Source: Sympetrum striolatum (lineage: Eukaryota; Arthropoda; Insecta; Odonata; Libellulidae). From it: 64,000 nt of DNA. This document shows, piece after piece, positions 1-9,779 of this stretch; positions within the stretch are counted from its first letter, which is position 1; every line of letters starts with the position of its first letter. Made by a program: the position numbers and the translations under genes. The stretch spans positions 101,313,657 through 101,377,656 of the forward strand of contig OX388343.1 in NCBI GenBank assembly GCA_947579665.1, in the 5' to 3' direction. Under the pieces are notes generated by a model. The model was not told the origin of the DNA. It was given only the letters and a program-made list of their open reading frames with translations, and did no database searches.

Positions 1-555
1 ATCCGATGTGAAGGACCCAAGATAGATGACCCGAGATCGATAATCAAGGTCGATGAATTGAGGTCGATGACTCCAGCCTGATGACCAGTGGCCGTTGACC
101 AGAGCTCAATGACACGAGGCCGATGACCCGAGATCGATTACCCGAGATCGATGACCCGAGGTCGACGAAAAAGGGTCGAAGAACCGAAGCCGAAGAAACG
201 AGGTCGATGACCCGAGGTCGATGACAGGAGGTCGATGACCCGAGGTCGATGACAAGAGGTCGATGACCCCAGGTCGATGACCCGAGATCGATGACCCGAG
301 GTCAATGGCTCGAGGTCAATGACCCGAGATCGATGACCTGAGGTCAATGTCAAAAGGTCTATGACCCGAGGTCAATGACCCGAGATGGATGATCCGGGTT
401 TGATGACCTGAGGTGGATGAACCGAGGTCAATGACCCGAGGTGGATGACCCGAGGTCGTTGACCTGAGGTCATTGACCCGAGGTAATTGACCCGAGGTCA
501 TTCACCAGAGGTCATTGACCCGAGGTCATTGACCCGAGGTCTCTGTCCCCAGGAG
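1..555 (+). repeat. Block A of U1: 14-bp GAGGTCGATGACCC array
   Basis: About 39 tandem 14-mers. Three zones recur in the same order in nearly every unit of the window. The left edge holds strongly diverged 14-mers that are nonetheless shared between units (for example gagctcgattaccc, gaggtcgacgaaaa, gaagccgaagaaac). The middle is rich in gaggtcgatgaccc, then gaggtcaatgaccc. The right end is rich in gaggtcattgaccc. The monomer contains the short inverted repeat GGTC-GAT-GACC. The CA and CATT variants create AGGTCA-N-TGACC palindromes. Block A of other units is given in the unit entries. Confidence 0.9.
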
Positions 556-1121
556 GATGACCTGTAAGTCGATTTGGGAGGGTCGACTCCGGGGGATCGA
601 TTCCGGGAGGTCGACTCCGGGAGGTCGACTCCGGGTGGTCGACTCCAGGAGGTCGACTCTGGGAGGTCGACTCCGGGAGGTCGACTCCGGGAGGTCGACT
701 CCGGGAGGTCGACTCCGGGAGGTCCACTCCGGGTGGTCGACTCCGGGAGGTCGACTCCGGGAGGTCCACTCCGGGAGGTCGACTCCGGGAGGTCGACTCC
801 GGGAGGTCGACTCCGGGAGGTCGACTCCGGGAGGTTGACTCCGGGAGGTCGACTCAGGGAGGTCGACTCCGGGAGGTCGACTCCGGGAGGTTGGCTCCGT
901 GATTATGACTGTGGGATTTCGACTCTTTGAGGTCCACTTTGGGAGGTAGACTCCGGGATTTTGACTCCAGAAGGTCGACCCCGGAGACCCCCCCGACCAC
1001 CTGGAGGTCGAATACGGGAGGTCAACTCGGAGAGGTCGGCTCCGGGAGTTTTACTCCGGGAGGTTGGCTCCGAGATTTCGATTGTGGGATTTCGACTCTT
1101 AGAGGTCCACTCCGGAAGGTC
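556..1121 (+). repeat. Block B of U1: 14-bp GAGGTCGACTCCGG array
   Basis: About 40 tandem 14-mers starting at the fixed cue gatgacctgta and a less regular first part, tgggagggtcgactccgggg. The commonest monomer contains GTCGAC (a SalI site) inside the near-palindrome GGA-G-GTCGAC-TCC, so most copies have dyad symmetry. Variants are mostly ggtccactccgg (site lost), ggttgactccgg (CpG to TpG) and gggtgg for gggagg. The last 200 bp is more diverged, with gattatgactgtgggatttc and gaggtcggctccggg. It shares the first eight bases, GAGGTCGA, with the block A monomer, so A and B are probably branches of one 14-mer family. Confidence 0.9.
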
Positions 1122-1208
1122 GACTCCGGGAAGCGCGACCGGGAGGTCAACTCAGCGTTGTCGATTTGAATTTGATTGTGAGGACACTTCGGTGAAATAA
1201 TTTATTTT
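1122..1208 (+). repeat. Junction C of U1 (GC-rich to AT-rich switch)
   Basis: A conserved stretch of about 87 bp starting gactccgggaagcgcgacc, passing through a tcgatttgaatttgattgtg segment and ending at taatttatttt, where the 92-bp family begins. One copy lies at the same place in each of the 22 units. Shortened relatives also occur inside AT blocks with no 14-mer array before them. It marks the transition between the two tandem families. I see no reading frame or known signal in it. Confidence 0.85.
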
Positions 1209-3330
1209 CGATGCTTTTTTTCATACATTTGCAAAGTCACGAAAAGTAAGGCAAAAGAGACGAAAATAATTGAAATTTCGGTAAAATTATCCAATTTCGA
1301 TGATTTTTTTTAATCATATCTTGGCAAAATTACGAAAACTAAGGCAAAATAGAGGGAAAAGATTGAAATTTCAGTAAAATTCTTCGTTTTCGATGCTTTT
1401 TTCGATCAGATCATGAAAAAATCACTAAAAATTAAGACAAAATAGACGAAAAAAGATTGAAATATCTATAAAAATATCCGTTTTCAATGCTATTTGCGAT
1501 CATATCTTGGCAAAATCTTGAAAACTATGGCATATTAGAGGAAAAATTATGTAATTTCAATGAAATTTTCTTTTATTGATGCTTTTTCCGATTATATCTA
1601 CGCAAAATCACGAAAACTAAGAAAAAATAGAGGAGAAAGATTAAAAATTCGCTGAAATAATCCGTTTTCGATACTACTTTCGATCATATCTTGGCAAAAT
1701 CACCAAAAAATTAAGGCCAAATTGAGGATAAAAGTTTATATTTTTGTATAAATATCCGTTTACGATGCTATTTTCGATCATATCTTGGAAAAATTTCGAA
1801 AACTAAGGCAAAATATAGGAAAAGGAATGAAATTTCAGTGAAATCATCCGTTTCCGATCCTTTTTACGATCATATCTTGGAAAAATCACGAAAAGTTAGG
1901 CAAAATGAACGAAAAAAGACTGAAATTTCGGTGAAATTATTCGTTTTTGATGTTTTTCTTGATCATATCTTGGAAAAATCAAGAAAATTAACGAAAAATA
2001 GAATAGAAAAGATTGAAATTTCTGTGAAAATATCCGTTTTCGATGCTTTCTTCGATCATATCTTGGTAAAAAACGAAATTTAAGGTAAATTTACGAAAAC
2101 AAGATTTAAATTTAGGTGAAATTATGCGTTATCGATCCATTTATTATCAAATCTTTCCAAAATCACGAAAAGTTAGGCAAGATAGACGAAAAAATATTGA
2201 AATTTCGGTGAAATTAACCGTTATCGATGCTTTTTTAGTTCATATATTGGCTAAATCACGAAAACAAAGGAAACATAGAGAAAAAAGTATGAAATTTCAA
2301 TGAAATTTTCTTTTATTGATGCTTTTTTCGATCATATCTAGGCAAAATCACGAAAACTAAGGAAAAATAGAGGAGAAAGATTAAAAATTCGCTGAAATAA
2401 TCCGTTTTCGATACTTCTTTCGATCATATCGTGGCAAAATCACCAAAAAATTAAGGCAAAATTGAGGAAAAAAGTTTAAATTTTTGTGAAAATATCCGTT
2501 TACGATGCTTTTTTCGATCATATCTTGGAAAAATTTCGAAAACTAAGGAAAAATATAGGAAAAAGATTGAAATTTCGGTGAAATTATTCGTTTTTGATGT
2601 TTTTCTTGATCATATCTTGGAAAAATCAAGAAAATTAACGAAAAATAGTATAGAAAAGATTGAAATTTCTGTGAAAATATCCGTTTTCCATGATTTTTTC
2701 GATCATATCCTGGCCAAATCATGAAAACTAAGGCGAACTATAGGAAAAAGTTTCAAATTTCGCTGAAATTATCCGTTTTCGATGCGTATTTCGATCATAT
2801 CATGGAAAAATCACTAAAAATGAAGACAAAATAGACGAAAAAAGATTGATTTTTATGTGAAATTAACCGTTTTTGATGCTTTTTTCGATCATGTAAAAGC
2901 AAAATCACGAATAGTAAGGTAAAATAGACGAAAAAAGATTGTAATTTTGGGGAAATTAACCGTTTTCCATGCTTTTTTCCATCATATCTTCGCAAAACCA
3001 GAGAATCTAAGCCATAAAAGAGGAAAAAGATTGAAATTTAGGTAAAATTTTTCTTTTTCGATGCTTTCTTCGATCATATCTTGGTAAAAAACGAAATTTA
3101 AGGTAAATTTACGAAAACAAGATTAAAATTTAGGTGAAATTATGCGTTTTCGATCCATTTCTAAACAAATCTTTCCAAAATCACGAAAACTAAGGCAAGA
3201 TAGACGAAAAAATATTGAAATTTCGGTGAAATTAACCGTTATCGATGCTTATTTCGTTCATATATTGGCTAAATAACGAAAACAAAGGAAACATAGAGGA
3301 TAAAGAATGAAATTTTGGTTAAATTTTCTA
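1209..3330 (+). repeat. Block D of U1: about 92-bp AT-rich monomer array
   Basis: About 23 monomers of 91-94 bp. The consensus, read in pieces, is: gaaatttcggtgaaattatc, then cgttttcgatgctttttt, then cgatcatatcttggcaaaat, then cacgaaaactaaggcaaaat, then agaggaaaaagatt. It is about one-third G+C. Several subtypes recur in fixed order, for example monomers with gtaaaagcaaaatcacgaat and monomers with aatatccgtttacgatgc. Short A-tracts fall about every 10 bp across the second half of the monomer, a pattern associated with curved DNA. Block D of U3 and of U4 has the same length of 2,122 bp. Confidence 0.9.
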
Positions 3331-3470
3331 TTTTGACACTTTTTTCAATAGAATTTCTTTATAAAAACGTATCGATTTACGCTGCTCTTTATCGAGTTAT
3401 AGTCAAATTCACGAGGTGAACGACATGATATGAATGACCAGAGGTCACCAACTAAGACTTAAAGACAACG
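3331..3470 (+). repeat. Element E of U1 (conserved 140-bp unit boundary)
   Basis: Runs from ttttgacacttttttcaata to the next unit start. All 21 complete units carry it at 140 bp, or 139 bp in U11 and U21. The left part aligns with the 92-mer (tttt-gatacttttttcaat against ttttcgatgcttttttcgat) and is probably a diverged edge monomer. It contains tttataaaaacg, which becomes tttaaaaaaacg in U7, U8, U11, U12, U15 and U20. The middle, cgatttacgctgctctttat then cgagttatag, belongs to neither tandem family. From gaggtgaacgacat onward it is diverged 14-mers. A TATA-like string is present but there is no independent evidence of a promoter. Confidence 0.8.
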
Positions 3471-6296
3471 TTCCGATGTGAAGGACCCGAGATAGATGAC
3501 CCGAGATCGATAATCAAGGTCGATGAATTGAGGTCGATGACTCCAGCCTGATGACCAGTGGCCGTTGACCAGAGCTCAATGACACGAGGCCGATGACCCG
3601 AGCTCGATTACCCGAGATCGATGACCCGAGGTCGACGAAAAAGGGTCGAAGAACCAAAGCCGAAGAAACGAGGTCGATGACCCGAGGTCGATGACAGGAG
3701 GTCGATGACCCCAGGTCGATGACAGGAGGTCGATGACCCCAGGTCGATGACCCGAAGTCGATGACCCTAGGTCAATGGCTCGAGGTCAATGACCCGAGAT
3801 CGATGACCCGAGGTCAATGACCCGAGGTCAATGACCCGAGATCGATGAGCCGGGTTTGATGACCTAAGGTGGATGAACCGAGGTCAATGACCCGAGGTGG
3901 ATGACCCGAGGTCAATGACCCGGGGTCGTTGATCCGAGGTCATTGACCCGAGGTCATTGACCCGAGGTCATTAACCAGAGGTCATTGACCCGAGGTCTCT
4001 GACCCCTGGTGGATGACCTGTAGGTCGATTTGGGATGGTCGACTCCGGGTGATCGATTCCTGGAGGTCGACTCCGGGTGGTCGACTCCAGGAGGTCCACT
4101 CCGGGAGGTCGACTCCGGGAGGTCGACTCCGGGAGGTCGACTCCGGGAGGTCGACTCCGGGAGGTCGACTCCGAGAGGTCGACTCCGGGAGGTCGACTCC
4201 GGGAGGTCGACTCCGGGTGGTTGACTACGGGAGGTCGACTCCGGGAGGTCGACTCTGGTAGGTCTACTCCAGGAGGTCCACTCCGGGAGGTCGACTCCGG
4301 GAGGTCGACTCCGGGAGGTCGACTCCGGGAGGTTGGCTCCGGGATTTTGGCTGTGGGATTTCGACTCTTTGAGGTACAATTCGGGAGGTCGACACCGGGA
4401 TTTTGACTCCGGAAGGTCGACCCCGGAGTCCCCCCGACTACCGGGAGGTTGAATACGGGAGGTTGGCTCCGGGATTTTGACTCTTGGAGGTTCACTCCGG
4501 AAGGTTGACTCCGGGAAGCGCGACCGGGAGGTCAACTCAGCGTTGTCGATTTGATTTTGATTGTGAGGACATTTCGGTGAAATAATTTATTTTCGATGCT
4601 TTTTTCATAGATTTGCAAAGTCACGAAAAGTTAGGCAAAAGAGACGAAAAATAATTGAAATTTCGGTAAAATTATCCAATTTCGATGCTCTTTTCGATCA
4701 TATCTTGGAAAAATCACGAATACAAAGAATAATAGAGGAAAACTATTGAAACTTTCGTGAATTTATCCGTTTTCGATGCTTTTTTTAATCATATCTTTTC
4801 AAAATAACGAAAACTAAGGAAAAATAAAGGAAAAAGATTGGAATTTTGGTGAAATTATCCGTTTTCGATGATTTTCTCGATTATATCTTGGCAAAATTAC
4901 GAAAACAATGGCAAAATAGAGGGAAAAGATTGAAATTTCAGTAAAATTCTTCGTTTTCGATGCTTTTTTCGATCATATCATGGAAAAATCACTAAAAATT
5001 TAGACAAAATAGACGAAAAAAGATTGATTTTTATGTGAAATTAACCGTCTTCGATGCTTTTTTCGATCATGTAAAAGCAAAATCACGAGTAGTAAGGTAA
5101 AATAGACGAAAAAAGATTGAAATATCTGTGAAAATATCCGTTTTAAATGCTATTTGCGATCATATCTTGGCAAAATCTTGAAAACTATGGAATATTAGAG
5201 AAAAAAGTATGAAATTTCAATGAAATTTTCTTTTATTGATTCTTTTTTCGATCATATCTTGGCAAAATCACGAAAACTAAGGAAAAATAGAGGAGAATGA
5301 TTGAAAATTCGCTGAAATAATCCGTTTTCGATACTTCTTTCGATCATATCTTGGAAAAATTTCGAAAACTAAGGCAAAATATAGGAAAAGGATTGTTATT
5401 TCAGTGAAATCATCCGTTTCCGATGCTTTTTACGATCATATCTTTGAAAATTCACGAAAAGTTAGGCAAAATGAACGAAAAAAGACTGAAATTTCGGTGA
5501 AATTATTCGTTTTTTAGTTTTTCTTGATCATATCTTGGAAAAATCAAGAAAATTAACGAAAAATAGTATAGAAAAGATTGAAATTTCGCTGAAATTATCC
5601 GTTTTCGATGCTTATTTCGATCATATCATGGAAAAATCACTAAAAATGAAGACAAAATAGACAAAAAAAGATTGATTTTTAAGTGAAATTAACCGTTTTC
5701 GATGCTTTTTTCGATCATGTGAAAGCAAAATCACGAATAGTAAGGTAAGATAGACGAAAAAAGATTGTAATTTTGGGGAAATTATCCGTTTTCCATGCTT
5801 TTTTCCATCATATCTTCGCAAAACCAGAGAATCTAAGCCATAATAGAGAAATAAGATTGAAATTTAGGTGAAATTCTTCGTTTTCGATGCTTTCTTCGAT
5901 CATATCTTGGTAAAAAACGAAATTTAAGGTAAATTTACGAAAACAAGATTTAAATTTAAGTGAAATTATGCGTTTTCGATCCATTTCTTATCAAATCTTT
6001 CCAAAATCACGAAAATTAAGGCAAGATAGACGAAAAAATATTGAAATTTCAGTGAAATTAACCGTTATCGATGCTTATTTCGTTCATATATTGGCTAAAT
6101 CACGAAAACAAAGGAAACATAGAGGATAAAGAATGAAATTTTGGTGAAATTTTCTCTTTTGATACTTTTTTCAATAGAATTTCTTTATAAAAACGTATCG
6201 ATTTACGCTGCTCTTTATCGAGTTATAGTCAAATTCCCGAGGTAATTGAAATGATGTGAATGACCAGAGGTCACCAACTAAGACTTAAAGACAACG
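3471..6296 (+). repeat. Satellite unit U2 (type b, 2,826 bp)
   Basis: Block A 3471-4011, block B 4012-4506, junction C 4507-4593, AT block D 4594-6156 (1,563 bp, about 17 monomers), element E 6157-6296. It starts with ttccgatgtg instead of atccgatgtg. Its diagnostic strings are gatcgatgagccgggtttga in A, gattcctggaggtcgac at the start of B and gaggtacaattcgggaggtc at the end of B. U5 is its closest relative, with an identical D length and an A+B part 70 bp (five 14-mers) longer. Confidence 0.9.
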
Positions 6297-9200
6297 ATCC
6301 GATGTGAAGGACCCAAGATAGATGACCCGAGATCGATAATCAAGGTCGATGAATTGAGGTCGATGACTCCAGCCTGATGATCAGTGGCCGTTGACCAGAG
6401 CTCAATGACACGAGGCCAATGACCCGAGCTCGATTACCCGAGATCGATGACCCGAGGTCGACGAAAAAGGGTCGAAGAACCGAAGCCGAAAAAACGAGGT
6501 CGATGACCCGAGGTCGATGACAGGAGGTCGATGACCCCAGGTCGATGACCCGAGATCGATGACCCGAGGTCAATGGCTCGAGGTCAATGACCCGAGAACG
6601 ATGACCTGAGGTCAATGTCAAAAGGTCTATGACCCGAGGTCAATGACCCGAGATGGATGATCCGGGTTTGATGACCTGAGGTGGATGAACCGAGGTCAAT
6701 GACCCGAGGTGGATGACCCGAGGTCGTTGACCCGAGGTCATTGACACGAGGTAATTGACCCGAGGTCATTCACCAGAGGTCATTGACCCGAGGTCATTGA
6801 CCCGAGGTCTCTGTCCCCAGGTGGATGACCTGTAAGTCGATTTGGGAGGGTCGACTCCGGGTGATCGATTCCGGGAGGTCGACTCCGGGAGGTCGACTCC
6901 GGGTGGTCGACTACAGGAGGTCGACTCCGGGAGGTCGACTCCGGGAGGTCGACTCCGGGAGGTCGACTCCGGGAGGTCGACTCCGGGAGGTCGACTCCGG
7001 GAGGTCGACTCTGGGAGGTCGACTCCGGGAGGTCCACTCCGGGTGGTCGACTCCGGGAGGTCGACTCCGGGTGGTCCACTCCGGGTGGTCGACTCCGGGA
7101 GGTCGACTCCGGGTGGTCGACTCCGGGAGGTCGACTCCGGGAGGTTGACTCCGGGAGGTCGACTCAGGGAGAACGACTCCGGGAGGTCGACTCCGGGAGG
7201 TTGGCTCCGTGATTATGACTTTGGGATTTCGACTCTTTGAGGTCCACTTCGGGAGGTCGACTCCGGGATTTTGACTCCAGAAGGTCGACCCCGGAGACCC
7301 CCCGACCACCTGGAGGTCGAATACGGGAGGTCAACTCGGAGAGGTCGGCTCCGGGAGTTTTACTCCAGGAGGTTGGCTCCGAGATTTCGATTGTGGGATT
7401 TCGACTCTTAGAGGTCCACTCCGGAAGGTCGACTTCGGGAAGCGCGACCGGGAGGTCAACTCAGCGTTGTCGATTTGATTTTGATTGTGAGGACATTTCG
7501 GTGAAATAATTTATTTTCGAAGCTTTTTTTCATACATTTGCAAAGTCACGAAAAGTAAGGCAAAAGAGACGAAAATAATTGAAATTTCGGTAAAATTATC
7601 CAATTTCGATGCTTTTTTTTAATCATATCTTGGCAAAATTACGAAAACTAAGGCAAAATAGAGGGAAAAGATTGAAATTTCAGTAAAATTCTTCGTTTTC
7701 GATGCTTTTTTCGATCAGATCATGAAAAAATCACTAAAAATTAAGACAAAATAAACGAAAAAAGATTGAAATATCTATAAAAATATCCGTTTTCAATGCA
7801 ATTTGCGATCATATCTTGGCAAAATCTTGAAAACTATGGCATATTAGAGGAAAAATTATGTAATTTCAATGAAATTTTCTTTTATTGATGCTTTTTCCGA
7901 TCATATCTACGCAAAATCACGAAAACTAAGAAAAAATAGATGAGAAAGATTAAAAATTCACTGAAATAATCCGTTTTCGATACTACTTTCGATCATATCT
8001 TGGCAAAATCACCAAAAAATTAAGGCAAAATTGAGGATAAAAGTTTATATTTTTGTATAAATATCCGTTTACGATGCTATTTTCGATCATATCTTGGAAA
8101 AATTTCGAAAACTAAGGCAAAATATAGGAAAAGGAATGAAATTTCAGTGAAATCATCCGTTTCCGATCCTTTTTACGATCATATCTTGGAAAAATCACGA
8201 AAAGTTAGGCAAAATGAACGAAAAAAGACTGAAATTTCGGTGAAATTATTCGTTTTTGATGTTTTTCTTGATCATATCTTGGAAAAATCAAGAAAATTAA
8301 CGAAAAATAGAATAGAAAAGATTGAAATTTCTGTGAAAATATCCGTTTTCGATGCTTTCTTCGATCATATCTTGGTAAAAAACGAAATTTAAGGTAAATT
8401 TACGAAAACAAGATTTAAATTTAGGTAAAATTATGCGTTATCGATCCATTTATTATCAAATCTTTCCAAAATCACGAAAAGTTAGGCAAGATAGACGAAA
8501 AAATATTGAAATTTCGGTGAAATTAACCGTTATCGATGCTTTTTTAGTTCATATATTGGCTAAATCACGAAAACAAAGGAAACATAGAGAAAAAAGTATG
8601 AAATTTCAATGAAATTTTCTTTTATTGATGCTTTTTTCGATCATATCTAGGCAAAATCACGAAAACTAAGGAAAAATAGAGGAGAAAGATTAAAAATTCG
8701 CTGAAATAATCCGTTTTCGATACTTCTTTCGATCATATCGTGGCAAAATCACCAAAAAATTAAGGCAAAATTGAGGAAAAAAGTTTAAATTTTTGTTAAA
8801 ATATCCGTTTACGATGCTTTTTTCGATCATATCTTGGAAAAATTTCGAAAACTAAGGAAAAATATAGGAAAAGGATTGAAATTTCGGTGAAATTATTCGT
8901 TTTTGATGTTTTTCTTGATCATATCTTGGAAAAATCAAGAAAATTAACGAAAAATAGTATAGAAAAGATTGAAATTTCTGTGAAAATATCCGTTTTCAAT
9001 GATTTTTTCGATCACATCCTGACAAAATCACGAAAACTAAGGCGAACTAGAGGAAAAAGTTTCAAATTTCGCTGAAATTATCCGTTTTCGATGCTTATTT
9101 CGATCATATCATGGAAAAATCATTAAAAATGAAGACAAAATAGACGAAAAAAGATTGATTTTTATGTGAAATTAACCGTTTTTGATGCTTTTTTCGATCA

Positions 9201-9779
9201 TGTAAAAGCAAAATCACGAATAGTAAGGTAAAATAGACGAAAAAAGATTGTAATTTTGGGGAAATTAACCGTTTTCCATGCTTTTTTCCATCATATCTTC
9301 GCAAAACCAGAGAATCTAAGCCATAATAGAGGAAAAAGATTGAAATTTAGGTAAAATTTTTCTTTTTCGATGCTTTCTTCGATCATATCTTGGTAAAAAA
9401 CGAAATTTAAGGTAAATTTACGAAAACAAGATTAAAATTTAGGTGAAATTATGCGTTTTCGATCCATTTCTAAACAAATCTTTCCAAAATCACGAAAACT
9501 AAGGCAAGATAGACGAAAAAATATTGACATTTCGGTGAAATTAACCGTATTCGTTGCTTTTTTCGTTCATATATTGGCTAAATCACGAAAACAAAGGAAA
9601 CATAGAGGATAAAGAATGAAATTTCGGTTAAATTTTCTATTTTGACACTTTTTTCAATAGAATTTCTTTATAAAAACGTATCGATTTACGCTGCTCTTTA
9701 TCGAGTTATAGTCAAATTCACGAGGTGAACGACATGATATGAATGACCAGAGGTCACCAACTAAGACTTAAAGACAACG
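6297..9779 (+). repeat. Satellite unit U3 (type a, 3,483 bp)
   Basis: Block A 6297-6823, block B 6824-7430, junction C 7431-7517 (starting gacttcggga, a C-to-T variant), AT block D 7518-9639 (2,122 bp), element E 9640-9779. Block A carries the type-a signature ggtcaatgtcaaaaggtcta. Within D it shares private variants with U4, such as acaaaataaacgaaaaaag where U1 and U6 have acaaaatagacg. U3 and U4 are therefore the nearest pair in this block. Confidence 0.9.

Larger units (their letters stand above)
1..3470 (+). repeat. Satellite unit U1 (type a, 3,470 bp)
   Basis: This unit is the clearest model of the repeat. Block A (1-555) is 14-mers of the GAGGTCGATGACCC family, with diverged ones at the left edge. 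Block B (556-1121) is 14-mers of the GAGGTCGACTCCGG family. Junction C (1122-1208) leads into the AT-rich block D (1209-3330, 2,122 bp, about 23 monomers of 92 bp). Element E (3331-3470) closes the unit. The window begins exactly at the conserved unit start atccgatgtg, so the unit is complete by this definition. No coding content is credible. Stop-free frames occur because the 14-mer consensus has no stop codon. Confidence 0.9.

Noticed and set aside
556..1121. G-quadruplex array in block B
   Set aside because: GGG runs are 14 nt apart with loops of about 11 nt. Weak by the usual criteria, and duplex palindromes compete.
1838..2083. Recurring frames of 60-110 codons in the AT-rich block
   Set aside because: They are readings of two or three 92-mers (DHILEKSRK-type repeat) that occur in most D blocks. 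There are no start-site signals, splice signals or conserved domain.
3371..3385. Promoter with TATA box in element E (tttataaaaacg)
   Set aside because: A single A/T-rich string in an A/T-rich context, lost in six units. No initiator, transcript or downstream gene. Kept only as a hypothesis in the E finding.
3954..4535. Long frame of nearly 200 codons, Ser/Arg/Pro-rich, on the minus strand
   Set aside because: It is the minus-strand reading of tandem 14-mers. The opposite strand and other frames are equally open, its length follows 14-mer copy number, and it has no non-repeat domain.
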